Positions 1 to 9,817 of a DNA stretch of 55,917 nucleotides are shown piece after piece; positions within the stretch are counted from its first letter, which is position 1; every line of letters begins with the position of its first letter. Source of the DNA: Polaromonas sp. C04. Lineage in GTDB: Bacteria > Pseudomonadota > Gammaproteobacteria > Burkholderiales > Burkholderiaceae_C. The position numbers and the translations under genes were made by a program. The stretch is taken from the NCBI RefSeq assembly GCF_002002705.1, contig NZ_MUNS01000038.1:1-55917 (forward strand), given 5' to 3'. The notes under the pieces were generated by a model, which saw nothing but the letters and a program-made list of their open reading frames with translations, made no database searches and had not been told where the DNA came from.

Positions 1-63
1 GGGCGGCGCGCAGGACACGCCCCCTGCTGCGCCCGCGACGCCGCTGCATCGGGAGTTACATGC
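1..63. other. Window edge beyond the RTX gene
   Basis: These bases lie downstream of the RTX stop codon. I see no complete gene, no clear hairpin and no T-run. A minus-strand ATG at base 49 opens a frame that leaves the window, but it is arginine-rich and has no ribosome binding site, so it is not called. Confidence 0.3.
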
Positions 64-3000
64 TCAGTGCCAGTTCGCCGCCAGCATCGGCGCCAGCGCC
101 GTCTGCTCCTGCGCGGTGTAGCTAAGCTGGCCCACCGTGGGCGGGGCGAACGCGGCCATGGCCTGCACCAGCGCATTCACGTTGGCGGCGGCCAGCGTCT
201 GGCCGCTTGAGAGTTCGATGCCTTGCAGCCCGTTGGAGCAGTTCGCATACCAGCCATCGATGGTCATCTGGTCGCTCGTGCCCAGGATGGTGATGTCCAG
301 GTTGATGCCGTCCTGGCGGAACCAGAGCTGATCGGTGCTCACGCCGGCCGAGATATCCAGGGTGTCATTGCCCGCAAAAGCCTGGACATGGTCCACGCCT
401 TGGCCGGGCCCCCAAGTGTAGGTGTCACTGTCACTGGCCGACGTACTCGTGTAGTTGGTGCCGAAGCTGCCGTCCGATTGACTCCAGCTGTCAACGGAGG
501 AGCCGTCGGACTGAGTTAGGTTGTGAGTGTTATAGGTGCTGCCATCGGTGTAGGTCTCAGTAAAGTTCGACTCGGTGGCACCATTGGCGAGAGTCGTGAT
601 GTCCCAGGTATCGGTGTAGCCATCAGTGACCATGGCGCTGCTGCCGGTCACTTCGCTGGTGGCGGCGTCCAGCGTGTTGGTGCCGTAGCTGCCATCGGAC
701 CGGGTCCAGTTCTCCACGTAAGAGCCGTCGGCTTGCGCGACCGTGTCTTTGGAATAGTCCTCGTAGTAGCTGCTGCTGCCGGTATTCGTGTCGCTCACCT
801 TCAATTCTGTGGCGCCGTTGGCAAGTTTGGTGATGTCTGTGGACTCGCTATAGCCGTCGCCCGTCGCTGTACTGATAGTGACCTCGCCGGTGGCCGCATT
901 CAGCGTGTTGGTGCCGTAGCTGCCACCGGGCTCAGCCCAGTTATCGGGCTCAGTCCAGTTCTCCACGTAAGAGCCATCGGCTTGCGTCACCACATCGAAG
1001 CTGAAGGCTTGACCGTAGCGATCGACGCCGACGCCCGTGCCGGTGCCGGTGCCATCCGCGTTGTAGGTGTCACTGCCGTGCCCGCCCCAATCCTGCCACA
1101 CATCGCTCGTCTTGCTGCCATTGGCGTCAAAAAGGGTCTCGGTGCTGGCGCCCTGGGCGTCGTTGATCGTGATGCCAGAGCTGCCGTCAGCGTTGGTTGT
1201 GGTGACGATGCTGGAGCCGTCGCTGGAATTGCGGCTCGTGCTGACCTGCGAGCCGTCTGTCTGGCTCGCGGTGGTCGTGGTCACATAGGCGTCGCCGCTG
1301 CTCCAGGCGAGCGCCAAAAGCTTGCCATTGGGGGCAGCATAGCTCTCGGTGGTTACGTCTCCCTCACCGTCGTTGGAGTTGCTGATGAAACTGCCATCTG
1401 CATTTGTGATCGTATCTATGCTGGCGCCGTTCGCGGCGAGGAAGTAGCTGTCGGAGGTGCCATCGGCCTTGTACACGCCTTGCAGCACGCCGCTGGCACT
1501 GTAACTGCTGCTGGTGGAGTCGCCCAGGGCGTCAGTAACGGAGCTGCCATAGATGCCGTCGGCTTCGACGTACGTATCGCGGCTCGAGCCGTCAACGTTA
1601 TAAACGTTCGCGCCGGACGAGCCATCGCTGTGGACCCATGTGTCCGACGCCAACAGACCTGTGGCGCCATAGATATATGTCTCGACATAGCCCTGACCAT
1701 CATTGCTGGTGCTCGAGCCGGAACCATCAGCGTTATAGACATCGGCTCCAGATGAGCCATCGCTACCGGCCCATGAGTCCGACGTCAACAAACCTGTGGC
1801 GCTGTAATAGTCCGTTTCAACAATTTCAGCATTGTCTTCATCGTAATTGGTCGTGCTCGACCTGGAGCCGTCGGCATTGAACGTGTCGCTGCCATACGCT
1901 CCCCAACTGGCGGTCCAGGTATCGCTGAGTTTGGTGCCGCTGCCGTCGAGCCCCGAATAGGCCGTCGTCGTAACCGTGCCCGCGTTCGTGATTTGCACGG
2001 TCGAGCCCAGCCCATTGCCGCTGGCATCAAAACGGTCGGTGATCAGGCCGTCCGCGCTCGCGGTGTAGGTGCTATAGCTGCCGTCGGCGTTGTGGATGTC
2101 ACCGCTCCTGGAGCCATCGGCATTGAAGGTGTCGCTTCCCGAGGTGTCGTTTGGATTGGTCCAAGTGTCGCCCAAGGCCGTGCCGGTGCCATCGGGGCCT
2201 GAGTAGGACGTGATGGTCACGGTGCCCGAGGCATCGATCGTCAGGATGGTCGAGCCGCCAGTGGACTGGCTGGTGCTCGTGCCCGCGACATACTGAGTCA
2301 TGGCATCGGCGGCATTCGCGTAGCCTCCCACGATGCGGACACTGCCACCGGTCATCCCTTCGGTGATCAGCAAATCGGCCCCGCTTTGGCTAAAGATCAG
2401 GCTGTCGGCCGCCACCGTCGACGCAAAGTACAGCGTATCGTTACCGCCGTTGTTGACGATGGTGTCGTTGCCGATACCGACGTGCAGGGCATTCGTGCCG
2501 GTGCCGTTGGTCAAGGTGTTGTTGCCATCGCCCACCGTGATGGTGTTCTGGCCATTGCCAACCTGGATCTGGCTGTTGCCATTTCCCGTCGTGATCGCGT
2601 TGGCTCCATTGCCGGCGCCGATCTGATCATTGCCTTGACCCATGCCGACATGGTTGTCGCCATCGCCCAGTTGAATCGTATCAACCGCGCCGGCAATGTC
2701 CGCGGCCGTCACGTTGTTGCTGCCTGCCCCCAAGGCAACGCTGTTGGAGCTAGCGCCGAGCTCGACGGTGTCGTTGCCATTACCGCCGCCAACCGTGTTG
2801 GCACCGTTGCCAGCCGTGATGTCGTCATCGCCTTGGCCGACGATGATGGTGTTGGCGCCGCTACCCACGCCGATGGTGTCCGCGACGCCGGCCGCGTCCG
2901 CGGCTGTGACCTCGTTGTCGCCGTTGCCCAGGGCAACGTGGTCCTGGCCGGAGCCCAGGCGCACGGTGTTGGATCCGTCGCCCGCCAGCACGATGTTCGA

Positions 3001-6000
3001 CCCGTTGCCCAAGACCACGCTGTTGCCGTTGCCGTTGGCGCTCAGATCGATCCGGCTGTTTCCATCGCCCAGGGCGATGCTGGCCGCGCCGTTGGCATTT
3101 CCGGCAAGCTTGATGTCGCCGTCGCCGCCGGCAACGGTGCTTTGGCCGCTGCCGAGCTGCACCGTGTCGGCGGCATTGAACAGCTGGAAGCTGTCGTTGC
3201 CGGTTTCGCCGATCAGCGTGTTGTCGCCGCTGCCGGCGATCAACGTGTCGTCGCCCGAATTGGCCTGGATCTGGACGCCGATCCCGTTGCCGGTCAGCGT
3301 GATGTCGCCGCTACCGGTCCCCGTCAGGTATTGCACGTTGGCCGGCGCCGCGTAGCTCACGCTGGTCAGGATCGTGTTGGTATTGCCTGCCGCCTGCGCC
3401 TGCACAACGTCGGCGGCGTTGTTGACCACGAAGGTGTCGTTGCCTGAGCCGCCCACCAGCGTGGCGACCCCACTGCCCACCACCAGGGTGTCGTCGGCAT
3501 CATTGGCCATCAGGGTGGCGCCGTCCTGGCTGCCGCCGGTGAGGGTCAGGGCCGCGTGGCCGGTGCCGATCAGGTTTTCTACATTGCCGGGCAGCGTGTA
3601 GCTCACGCTGGTTTTGACGGTGTCGGTACCGGCGTTGGCCGCTTCAATGACCACGGTGGCGGCATTGCTGACGATATAGGTGTCATCGCCCAAGCCGCCT
3701 ATCAGGGTGGCGGCACCGCCGCTGTCGGCCAGGGTGTCGTTGCCCGCGCCGCCGGCCAGGGTGTCGGCCGCGCCGTTTCCGATGATCTGGTCGCCCTCAT
3801 CGTTGCCTGCCAGGGTCAGCGCCGCATTGCCTGTGCCCCACAAGATCTGCTGATTGGCGCCTAGGGTCCAGTTGACGCCGGCCCGAACCGTATTGACGCC
3901 CGCCGTGGTGCCCGCGACAGGTGCGGCCACCGTGATGGTGTCCAGCGTATCGTTCACCGTGAACGTGTTGCTGCCGGTGCCGGCGGTCATGTCGGCACGG
4001 CCGCCGCCGTCGGTGAAGAAGTTGTTGCCGTCGCCCGCGATCAACTCGTTGTAGCCGACGCCGCCCACCAGCGTGTTGTCTCCATCCTGCGCAGAGATCA
4101 CGCTATTGCCGGTGCCTGCATAGATGGTGTTGTTGCCTTGCCCGGCCATGATGACATCGTTGCCGCTGCCGCCCACGATCATGTTGTTGCCGGCACCTGT
4201 GACCACCGTCTTGTGGCCGGCCCCAAAGAAGACGGTGTTGTTGCCATTGCCAACCACCACCACATCCTCGCCATCGCCACTGCTGATGGTGTTGCTGCCG
4301 TTTCCGGCCAGGATGATGTCGTTGTCGGCGCCGGTCTCGATGACGTTGTTGCCATTACCCGCCTGAATGTTGTTGTCGCCGACATCGCCCAGGATCAGGT
4401 TGTTGCCATCGCCGTACACCATCGGCGTACTGGTGCTCGTGGTGGCCCGCTGTGCCACGGAAGTCGTGCCGTCGGGGTTGGTCACCAATACGTTGCTGGA
4501 AATCGGCAGCGTCACATCGGCCATCTGGCCGGTCGTGCCGTCGGCGTAGGTGAAGGTCGCGACGGTATCGATCACGACACCGTTGCTGACGGAGAACTCG
4601 TTGGTGCTGGATAGATCAATGGACGTGATGCCCAGGGACGACAGGCTCTGGAATTCGCCCGACTCGGATATCCCATCCTGGTTGGTGTCCACCCACACTC
4701 CCAGTTTGGACCACATGGCGTCCTGGCTGTTGATCACTCCATCGTGGTTGGAGTCGAACGCGCCCAGGCCCTGCAGACTGTTGAGTGCGCCCGGCAGATC
4801 GCCCTGGAAGTCGATCTGGCTGCTGTCGTGCACGATGCCGTCGCCATACTTGTCAAAGGCCAGCACGCCATTGCCGCCGCCAAACCAGGCTGTCTGGTGG
4901 CGCAGCCCGTCGCTCGCGCTACGGAAGAAGACGTTGGAGTCGTTGACCGAGGTGAAATGGAACCCAGTCTTGTTCAGATCGAGAACCAGGGGGTCGCCGC
5001 CGCCATCACCGCCGCCATCGCCGCCATCGGCGTCGGCGTCGCTGTCATCATCGCCGCCATCGCTGCCACCGCCAGTTCCCGTTGGCGCGGGCGGCAGCGC
5101 TGCCGCGACCGTGTACCGGGCGCTGCCGCCTTGCGGGTCGGTGACTTGCACCACGAAGGCGTCATTGCCGCCGATGGCCTGGCCCCCGGTATAGGTCCAG
5201 TTTCCATTGCCATCCACCGTGGCAATGCCGCCGTGGTTGCCTTGGGTCACCACGCTCCAGGTCAAGTCGCTGACGGGATAGTCCTGGTCCGTGACGGATA
5301 AGGTGCCCGCGTCGGGGTTGGTCTGGTAGGCCACGGGCGCACTACGGTACGAGTAGGGGCCGGTGCCATTGGGATTTGCATAACCGGTGCCGGGCTGATA
5401 CAGGGTCGTCACCGTAGTGGTGTCGCCGGTGTCGGGATTGGCGACTATCGAAACTTGATAGCCATAGATCGGGATTTGCTGCAGAGCATCCCCCGTGATC
5501 ACAGGGGGATGGTCCACTTGCGCTACCGTGACCTGCACGTGCGCCGTGGCCTGCCCGTAGGCCCCGGCATCCACCGTGTAGTCGAATCCCGCCGTGCCAG
5601 CGAAACCAGTGGTGGGCGTAAACGTCACGGTGCCGGCATTGGCATCGAAGCTCACGGTGCCGTCCTGCGCGTTCTGCACCCCCGTGACCCGCAGCACCGC
5701 ATTGGGTGCGTTGCTCACGCTGTCGGTGTCCAGCAGGCCCTGCACCGTGCTGCCGTTGCCGCGCACCGCGATGACCGCGGGCACGTCCTCGTTTGTGGTG
5801 AAGCCCACCTCGTTGGCCTGCAGAGTGTTCAGGTTATTTAGCCGGGTGACGTCGAGCGTCGTTTGACCGTTGGTGGTCGCCAGCTGGATGCCATTGGGCT
5901 CAGCGGTATAGCTGGCGCCCAGGGTGTCGGCCTGCAGGTTCAGGGTGCCCATCTGGTGCACGTTGCCGTTAGCTGTGGTGTAGGTGCCCAGCGCGTAGTT

Positions 6001-9000
6001 CAGGCTGGTGACGCCCAGGCTTGCCAGGCTGTGGTATTCGCCCGACTGCATCACGCCGTCGCCGTTGGCGTCAATCCAGACGCCAAGCTGGGCAAACACC
6101 GGATCGCTGCCGTTGATGACGCCATTGCCGTTGGCGTCATAGGTGGCCAGACTGGCCACGCCGCGGTAGCTGCCGGCCACTTGCGAGTCGCTGAACATGT
6201 CCTGGCCGTTGTCGATGGCACCGTTCATGTTCTCGTCGAGTACCAGAAAACCGTCGGTGTTGTTCAGCCATGCGGTCTGATGCAGGTAATGCGGGTCGGT
6301 CACCCCGGTGAGGTTGGCATCCAGGTTATCGGTGCCGTCCACGTTGAACTGCACGTTGCTGCCCGCCAGCGCCGTGGTGGCCAGGCCACCTCCGAAGTTG
6401 AGGGCAATCGGGTTCCAGGTTTCCGTGGTTGCGCCGGTGGGCAGCGGCGCTGCCAGGTGCCCCAGGTTGGCCGCGCGCTCGGTTTCGGTCAGACCCGCAT
6501 TGCTCAAATTGTTGGCTGCCTGCATCTCGGCCGTTTGCACCTCCCATTCGGGCGCGATGGCTTGCAGCGCCAGTGCGTTGGTGGTGTAGTAGGCCCCCAG
6601 CGTCTGGAAGTAGCTGGCATTGCCCTGGTAGGTGCCGGTGGCGCTACCGCTGGTGTTGAAATACAGGCCGGGGTTGAGTTCCTGGCCCGTGACGGGGTCC
6701 ACGGTAGTGACGTGGAATTGATTGCCGCTGAAGCTCAGGGCGCCCATGCGCTCAGGGATGAGGCCCAGCTGCAGGCCCGGCTGTCCCAGGCTGTTGTATT
6801 GCGCAACGATGCCCGTCAATCCGCTCATCGCGCTGGCCAGCGCGTTGTAGGCCGTGGCGTCGCCACCCTGCCCACCAGTATCCGAGATTTTGATGGTACC
6901 GCTGGCTGCGTCCCACTGGACCGAGGCGTCGCCCCATGGGGGTGGGGGACTGCTAAACAAATCTCCAAATACCGCTCCCACGATGGAGCCGATAGCCTCT
7001 CCCAGCGGTCCGGCGACTGCAAAACCTATTCCCTCGGCGATGGCTCCGACGTAGTTGCCGTTTTCCAGCGCCTGCGCAATGCTCAGGAATGGACTGACGT
7101 CCGCAATGTCGCCGATGACGTCGGAAGCACCGCTGAGTGCCGTATCTTCTCCCACGCTATCAATAAATCCATCCTCAGCAGCAACCTGGACCGCACTCAA
7201 GGTTGCATCAGCGGTGTATCCCAGGCTCTCGGCATAAATACTGGCCGCACCATCGACGGCATAGGCCGCGGAGCTGACGACGCCAAGGGTATTGCCTTGC
7301 TTGAGGGCGGTCTCGAAACCTACCAGATCACCCAGGACGCCCAATCCCGAGGCTGCGTAGCCCAAGTCGGAGGTAGCACCCCCTTGAACAATAGTATTGG
7401 CCAGGCTCAGACCACTGGCAACGGCGGGCAAGGTGACTTGGCCGGCTTGTATGGCCTGGATGATGGTGATGGCGTCGCCGGTTTCATTGACGGCCGTGCC
7501 GAGATCGGCCAACGCCAGCTGACTATTGACCGGCTGCGGAATGCCATCGGCACTGGTTTGGGTGACGCTGAGCGTGCCGTTGGGGTTTTGCGCGGTGGCC
7601 GAACTCAGCAGGGAGTCGGTATAGCTGCCGTCGTCGGGATTGACGGTACGCTGGCCGGTGGCGGTGATGGTGCCAGTGCCGTCTTCATTGACGATGTTGT
7701 AGGTGTTGGGGATTATCTGGCCGTACGTGAGGCTGCCGACGGTGTTATCAATGGCTGCGGTGACAGTGCTGGTGCCGGTTGGGTTGCCCAAAGTGTCAAA
7801 GGTGGTGACGGTTTGGACATTGGGGTCGGTTGGGTTACCGTAGTCTGTTTGGGTAGTGACGCCGCTATCGGGATTGTGTGCAACTTGAGAGAGCAATTGA
7901 CCTGAACCGTCGGTCACAATCGCGGAAATTCCGTTGGCGCCAGTGCTGATCTGGCTACCAGCGACAACACTGACCGTGACCCCAAGAAGATTCACTGTAT
8001 TGGTATCAGTAACCGTGAGGTTTGCACCTGCGCCAACGATAATTGTGTTACCGCTACCGGCGATCGTTGCGCTTGCGAGGGGGGCTAGGGTGATATTAGC
8101 ATTTGCCAAATTAAGCGAAGCACCTTGGCCTGAGATCGTAACGCTATTAATTGATTCATCAGTTGTCTCTGTACCCGTACTATTATTAATAACAAACCCA
8201 GTTGCAGTATTGGAAACAACGTTACTGAACGTGCATTGTGAGCCGCTAGGATTAAAATTAACCGTGGTAACTGTTGTTTCTCCAATTTCAGAGTCAACAT
8301 ACGTATTCGTTTGGCTTATGAGAATAGTTTTACTAGCATCCGTATATTTTTCAACAAGAGTTGCACCATTACCAGCAGTTCCCCATATTGATGTAACTAC
8401 AGTGCCATCCTCAGAAGTTATTACTTGATCGGGTGCGTTGCTGGCCACCACCTTAACTTCTGACAAAGTAATATTAGAAGAAACATCGTCAACAAACATT
8501 TTATTAAATAGACCTTGAGCAGCATTAATGCCATCAGAAAGGCCCTGACTTATCAAACCAGCACCTCCAAGTATGACGGCGACTGTTCCAGCAGTAGCGG
8601 CGAGAGCAAGGGCCTCCGGCAACGCAATAGTTCCAACACCAGCTATTATTACAGTTGATAAGCCACTCGCTTCTGCTGCCGCAATTCCGGTAAGTAACCC
8701 ACCAGCGATAAGTTCATAAAAATCGCTCCCAAGGTTTATCCATATAGAAGAAGAAATTATGCCGTTGTTATCATGATAGCTTGCCACAGCCTCGTTCAAG
8801 TCTGCATAAGCTGTTAATCCGAGACCTCCCAATCCCGTTGCTCCGCCAATTGTGTCTGAAAAAAGTTTCAGAGCGGCACCCAAAGTCGCACTTATTTGGA
8901 CACTATTGCCAATATTGGAAATACTAAAACTGTTGGATGATGTAGCAACATTATTAACATTTTCGCCTGTTGCAATGGCGTTGATTAAATTGTTTGCGGC

Positions 9001-9039
9001 GGCAACGCCTTCAACAGTTTCCGTATTTACAGATGACAT
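64..9039 (-). CDS. Giant RTX/VCBS-type calcium-binding protein, type I secreted
   Basis: A 2991-residue protein. The ATG at 9039 is preferred over an in-frame TTG at 9051 because GGAG lies 6 bases upstream. Approximate layout: a Gly/Ala-rich hydrophobic N-terminal part (45-185); two segments with EF-hand/dockerin-like DxNxDG motifs (925-1010 and 1390-1475), each preceded by HQTAW; a cadherin-like tandem domain (1085-1185); an acidic Asp/Gly linker (1325-1350); a long array of RTX-like GxGxN/D repeats (1540-2205); an array rich in NADGS and DGS motifs (2260-2870). The last 130 residues resemble the C-terminal secretion region of betaproteobacterial RTX proteins and end in LAPMLAANWH. The family is exported unfolded through a HlyB/HlyD/TolC-type channel and folds on binding Ca2+ outside. 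The exporter is not in this window. Adhesin is more likely than pore-former because no toxin domain is recognisable, but this is inference. Confidence 0.88.
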   Translation of the reverse strand: MSSVNTETVEGVAAANNLINAIATGENVNNVATSSNSFSISNIGNSVQISATLGAALKLFSDTIGGATGLGGLGLTAYADLNEAVASYHDNNGIISSSIWINLGSDFYELIAGGLLTGIAAAEASGLSTVIIAGVGTIALPEALALAATAGTVAVILGGAGLISQGLSDGINAAQGLFNKMFVDDVSSNITLSEVKVVASNAPDQVITSEDGTVVTSIWGTAGNGATLVEKYTDASKTILISQTNTYVDSEIGETTVTTVNFNPSGSQCTFSNVVSNTATGFVINNSTGTETTDESINSVTISGQGASLNLANANITLAPLASATIAGSGNTIIVGAGANLTVTDTNTVNLLGVTVSVVAGSQISTGANGISAIVTDGSGQLLSQVAHNPDSGVTTQTDYGNPTDPNVQTVTTFDTLGNPTGTSTVTAAIDNTVGSLTYGQIIPNTYNIVNEDGTGTITATGQRTVNPDDGSYTDSLLSSATAQNPNGTLSVTQTSADGIPQPVNSQLALADLGTAVNETGDAITIIQAIQAGQVTLPAVASGLSLANTIVQGGATSDLGYAASGLGVLGDLVGFETALKQGNTLGVVSSAAYAVDGAASIYAESLGYTADATLSAVQVAAEDGFIDSVGEDTALSGASDVIGDIADVSPFLSIAQALENGNYVGAIAEGIGFAVAGPLGEAIGSIVGAVFGDLFSSPPPPWGDASVQWDAASGTIKISDTGGQGGDATAYNALASAMSGLTGIVAQYNSLGQPGLQLGLIPERMGALSFSGNQFHVTTVDPVTGQELNPGLYFNTSGSATGTYQGNASYFQTLGAYYTTNALALQAIAPEWEVQTAEMQAANNLSNAGLTETERAANLGHLAAPLPTGATTETWNPIALNFGGGLATTALAGSNVQFNVDGTDNLDANLTGVTDPHYLHQTAWLNNTDGFLVLDENMNGAIDNGQDMFSDSQVAGSYRGVASLATYDANGNGVINGSDPVFAQLGVWIDANGDGVMQSGEYHSLASLGVTSLNYALGTYTTANGNVHQMGTLNLQADTLGASYTAEPNGIQLATTNGQTTLDVTRLNNLNTLQANEVGFTTNEDVPAVIAVRGNGSTVQGLLDTDSVSNAPNAVLRVTGVQNAQDGTVSFDANAGTVTFTPTTGFAGTAGFDYTVDAGAYGQATAHVQVTVAQVDHPPVITGDALQQIPIYGYQVSIVANPDTGDTTTVTTLYQPGTGYANPNGTGPYSYRSAPVAYQTNPDAGTLSVTDQDYPVSDLTWSVVTQGNHGGIATVDGNGNWTYTGGQAIGGNDAFVVQVTDPQGGSARYTVAAALPPAPTGTGGGSDGGDDDSDADADGGDGGGDGGGDPLVLDLNKTGFHFTSVNDSNVFFRSASDGLRHQTAWFGGGNGVLAFDKYGDGIVHDSSQIDFQGDLPGALNSLQGLGAFDSNHDGVINSQDAMWSKLGVWVDTNQDGISESGEFQSLSSLGITSIDLSSTNEFSVSNGVVIDTVATFTYADGTTGQMADVTLPISSNVLVTNPDGTTSVAQRATTSTSTPMVYGDGNNLILGDVGDNNIQAGNGNNVIETGADNDIILAGNGSNTISSGDGEDVVVVGNGNNTVFFGAGHKTVVTGAGNNMIVGGSGNDVIMAGQGNNTIYAGTGNSVISAQDGDNTLVGGVGYNELIAGDGNNFFTDGGGRADMTAGTGSNTFTVNDTLDTITVAAPVAGTTAGVNTVRAGVNWTLGANQQILWGTGNAALTLAGNDEGDQIIGNGAADTLAGGAGNDTLADSGGAATLIGGLGDDTYIVSNAATVVIEAANAGTDTVKTSVSYTLPGNVENLIGTGHAALTLTGGSQDGATLMANDADDTLVVGSGVATLVGGSGNDTFVVNNAADVVQAQAAGNTNTILTSVSYAAPANVQYLTGTGSGDITLTGNGIGVQIQANSGDDTLIAGSGDNTLIGETGNDSFQLFNAADTVQLGSGQSTVAGGDGDIKLAGNANGAASIALGDGNSRIDLSANGNGNSVVLGNGSNIVLAGDGSNTVRLGSGQDHVALGNGDNEVTAADAAGVADTIGVGSGANTIIVGQGDDDITAGNGANTVGGGNGNDTVELGASSNSVALGAGSNNVTAADIAGAVDTIQLGDGDNHVGMGQGNDQIGAGNGANAITTGNGNSQIQVGNGQNTITVGDGNNTLTNGTGTNALHVGIGNDTIVNNGGNDTLYFASTVAADSLIFSQSGADLLITEGMTGGSVRIVGGYANAADAMTQYVAGTSTSQSTGGSTILTIDASGTVTITSYSGPDGTGTALGDTWTNPNDTSGSDTFNADGSRSGDIHNADGSYSTYTASADGLITDRFDASGNGLGSTVQITNAGTVTTTAYSGLDGSGTKLSDTWTASWGAYGSDTFNADGSRSSTTNYDEDNAEIVETDYYSATGLLTSDSWAGSDGSSGADVYNADGSGSSTSNDGQGYVETYIYGATGLLASDTWVHSDGSSGANVYNVDGSSRDTYVEADGIYGSSVTDALGDSTSSSYSASGVLQGVYKADGTSDSYFLAANGASIDTITNADGSFISNSNDGEGDVTTESYAAPNGKLLALAWSSGDAYVTTTTASQTDGSQVSTSRNSSDGSSIVTTTNADGSSGITINDAQGASTETLFDANGSKTSDVWQDWGGHGSDTYNADGTGTGTGVGVDRYGQAFSFDVVTQADGSYVENWTEPDNWAEPGGSYGTNTLNAATGEVTISTATGDGYSESTDITKLANGATELKVSDTNTGSSSYYEDYSKDTVAQADGSYVENWTRSDGSYGTNTLDAATSEVTGSSAMVTDGYTDTWDITTLANGATESNFTETYTDGSTYNTHNLTQSDGSSVDSWSQSDGSFGTNYTSTSASDSDTYTWGPGQGVDHVQAFAGNDTLDISAGVSTDQLWFRQDGINLDITILGTSDQMTIDGWYANCSNGLQGIELSSGQTLAAANVNALVQAMAAFAPPTVGQLSYTAQEQTALAPMLAANWH
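470..2260 (-). repeat. C-terminal NADGS/YD-like repeat array in the RTX gene
   Basis: The coding sequence repeats a degenerate unit with motifs such as NADGS, SDGSYGTNTL and YSATGLL. Near-identical DNA blocks start near 708 and 956 (both encode QADGSYVENW) and a weaker copy lies near 470. The units resemble YD-type repeats and differ from the upstream RTX nonapeptides. Such arrays change length by slippage or recombination. Confidence 0.6.
2420..4430 (-). repeat. RTX nonapeptide repeat array
   Basis: Dozens of nine-residue units of the form GxGxNxUx (U hydrophobic) run through this stretch, for example GNGNNVIETG and GQGNNTIYAG. The fifth position is often Asn where classical toxins have Asp. 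It forms the Ca2+-binding parallel beta-roll in the family. The array is split by blocks in which single repeats alternate with the longer motif TxVSYTLP. Confidence 0.8.
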
Positions 9040-9061
9040 TTTTAGCTCCAACTTTTTCAGT

Positions 9062-9601
9062 TTAAAGTTTCTCGATGCGATTAATGCTAAGCATTGATAG
9101 CAAAAAAATAAATAGATTTAAAACAGTTGAATCCAGCAAAAATCCAGGGTTTGAATCAATTCGGTAATCAAACAAAGCCCTATCAAAAGAAAGCTCAACC
9201 CCTTGATTTACTTCTATTTTCCATATTTTTCGAACAGGATTTAATTGACTCGTCCACAAATAAGCAATTGGTTTATCTTTAAATTGCTCCACTAGGTTCA
9301 AAATATTTTCTGAATTATTAAAATTACGAGGTTTTTCAGTGTATTGATCTTCGCCTTTCAGTGGTATAAATTTAATCAGCGAGTAATTCCGCGACATCAC
9401 TCTCTTCATTACATATGGCCCAGATCGAACGAGCTGATCTTCTCGTGGAACAATTGAATCACCAAATCTATAGTTGGCAAAATATCCAGATTGAACTGTC
9501 GCCATCCAAAAGGTTCCAATCGCAAGAAATAAAAATAACGCTGCTATTTTATTTTTCCGCCAAGAGGTGTTTATTTCAATATTGAAATTGAATATTCTCA
9601 T
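9062..9601 (-). CDS. Small membrane-anchored protein of unknown function upstream of the RTX gene
   Basis: About 179 residues from the ATG at 9601, which has GAAGA 7 bases upstream. A second ATG at 9625 has no visible ribosome binding site. One hydrophobic segment lies near residues 20-38 (AALFLFLAIGTFWMATV) and another near the C-terminus (LNLFIFLLSMLSI), with a polar domain of roughly 115 residues between them that is probably periplasmic. I do not recognise the family. The gene is clearly AT-rich compared with its GC-rich neighbours, ends 22 bases before the RTX start codon and is probably cotranscribed with it. An accessory role in RTX export or anchoring is possible but is inferred only from position. 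Confidence 0.6.
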   Translation of the reverse strand: MRIFNFNIEINTSWRKNKIAALFLFLAIGTFWMATVQSGYFANYRFGDSIVPREDQLVRSGPYVMKRVMSRNYSLIKFIPLKGEDQYTEKPRNFNNSENILNLVEQFKDKPIAYLWTSQLNPVRKIWKIEVNQGVELSFDRALFDYRIDSNPGFLLDSTVLNLFIFLLSMLSINRIEKL

Positions 9602-9817
9602 GTTGATTTCTTCGAAACTGCGCATAAATTGAAAGAGGCGTGCTTTTCCCCGCTTGCGCTCTCAATTTCATAAATCTGTTAGTGGTCAAAATCGCAGCCA
9701 AACGCGAATAGCTAATCGATTTAGTGACGGCAATGTTGACAGTGATTTGAAAGTGCAAAGCCAAGCCTGCGCTATAGATGTCAGTGGATTCAGGCCGAAA
9801 TTCCATAGCATATGCTT

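Noticed and set aside
2420-4430. Regularly spaced repeats considered as a CRISPR array
   Set aside because: The period is 27 bases in frame and encodes RTX nonapeptides; there are no unique spacers of constant length.
5863-7905. Plus-strand open frame of 680 codons opposite the RTX gene
   Set aside because: It is the antisense of Gly/Asp/Asn/Thr-rich codons, has no domain pattern and lies wholly inside a well-supported gene.
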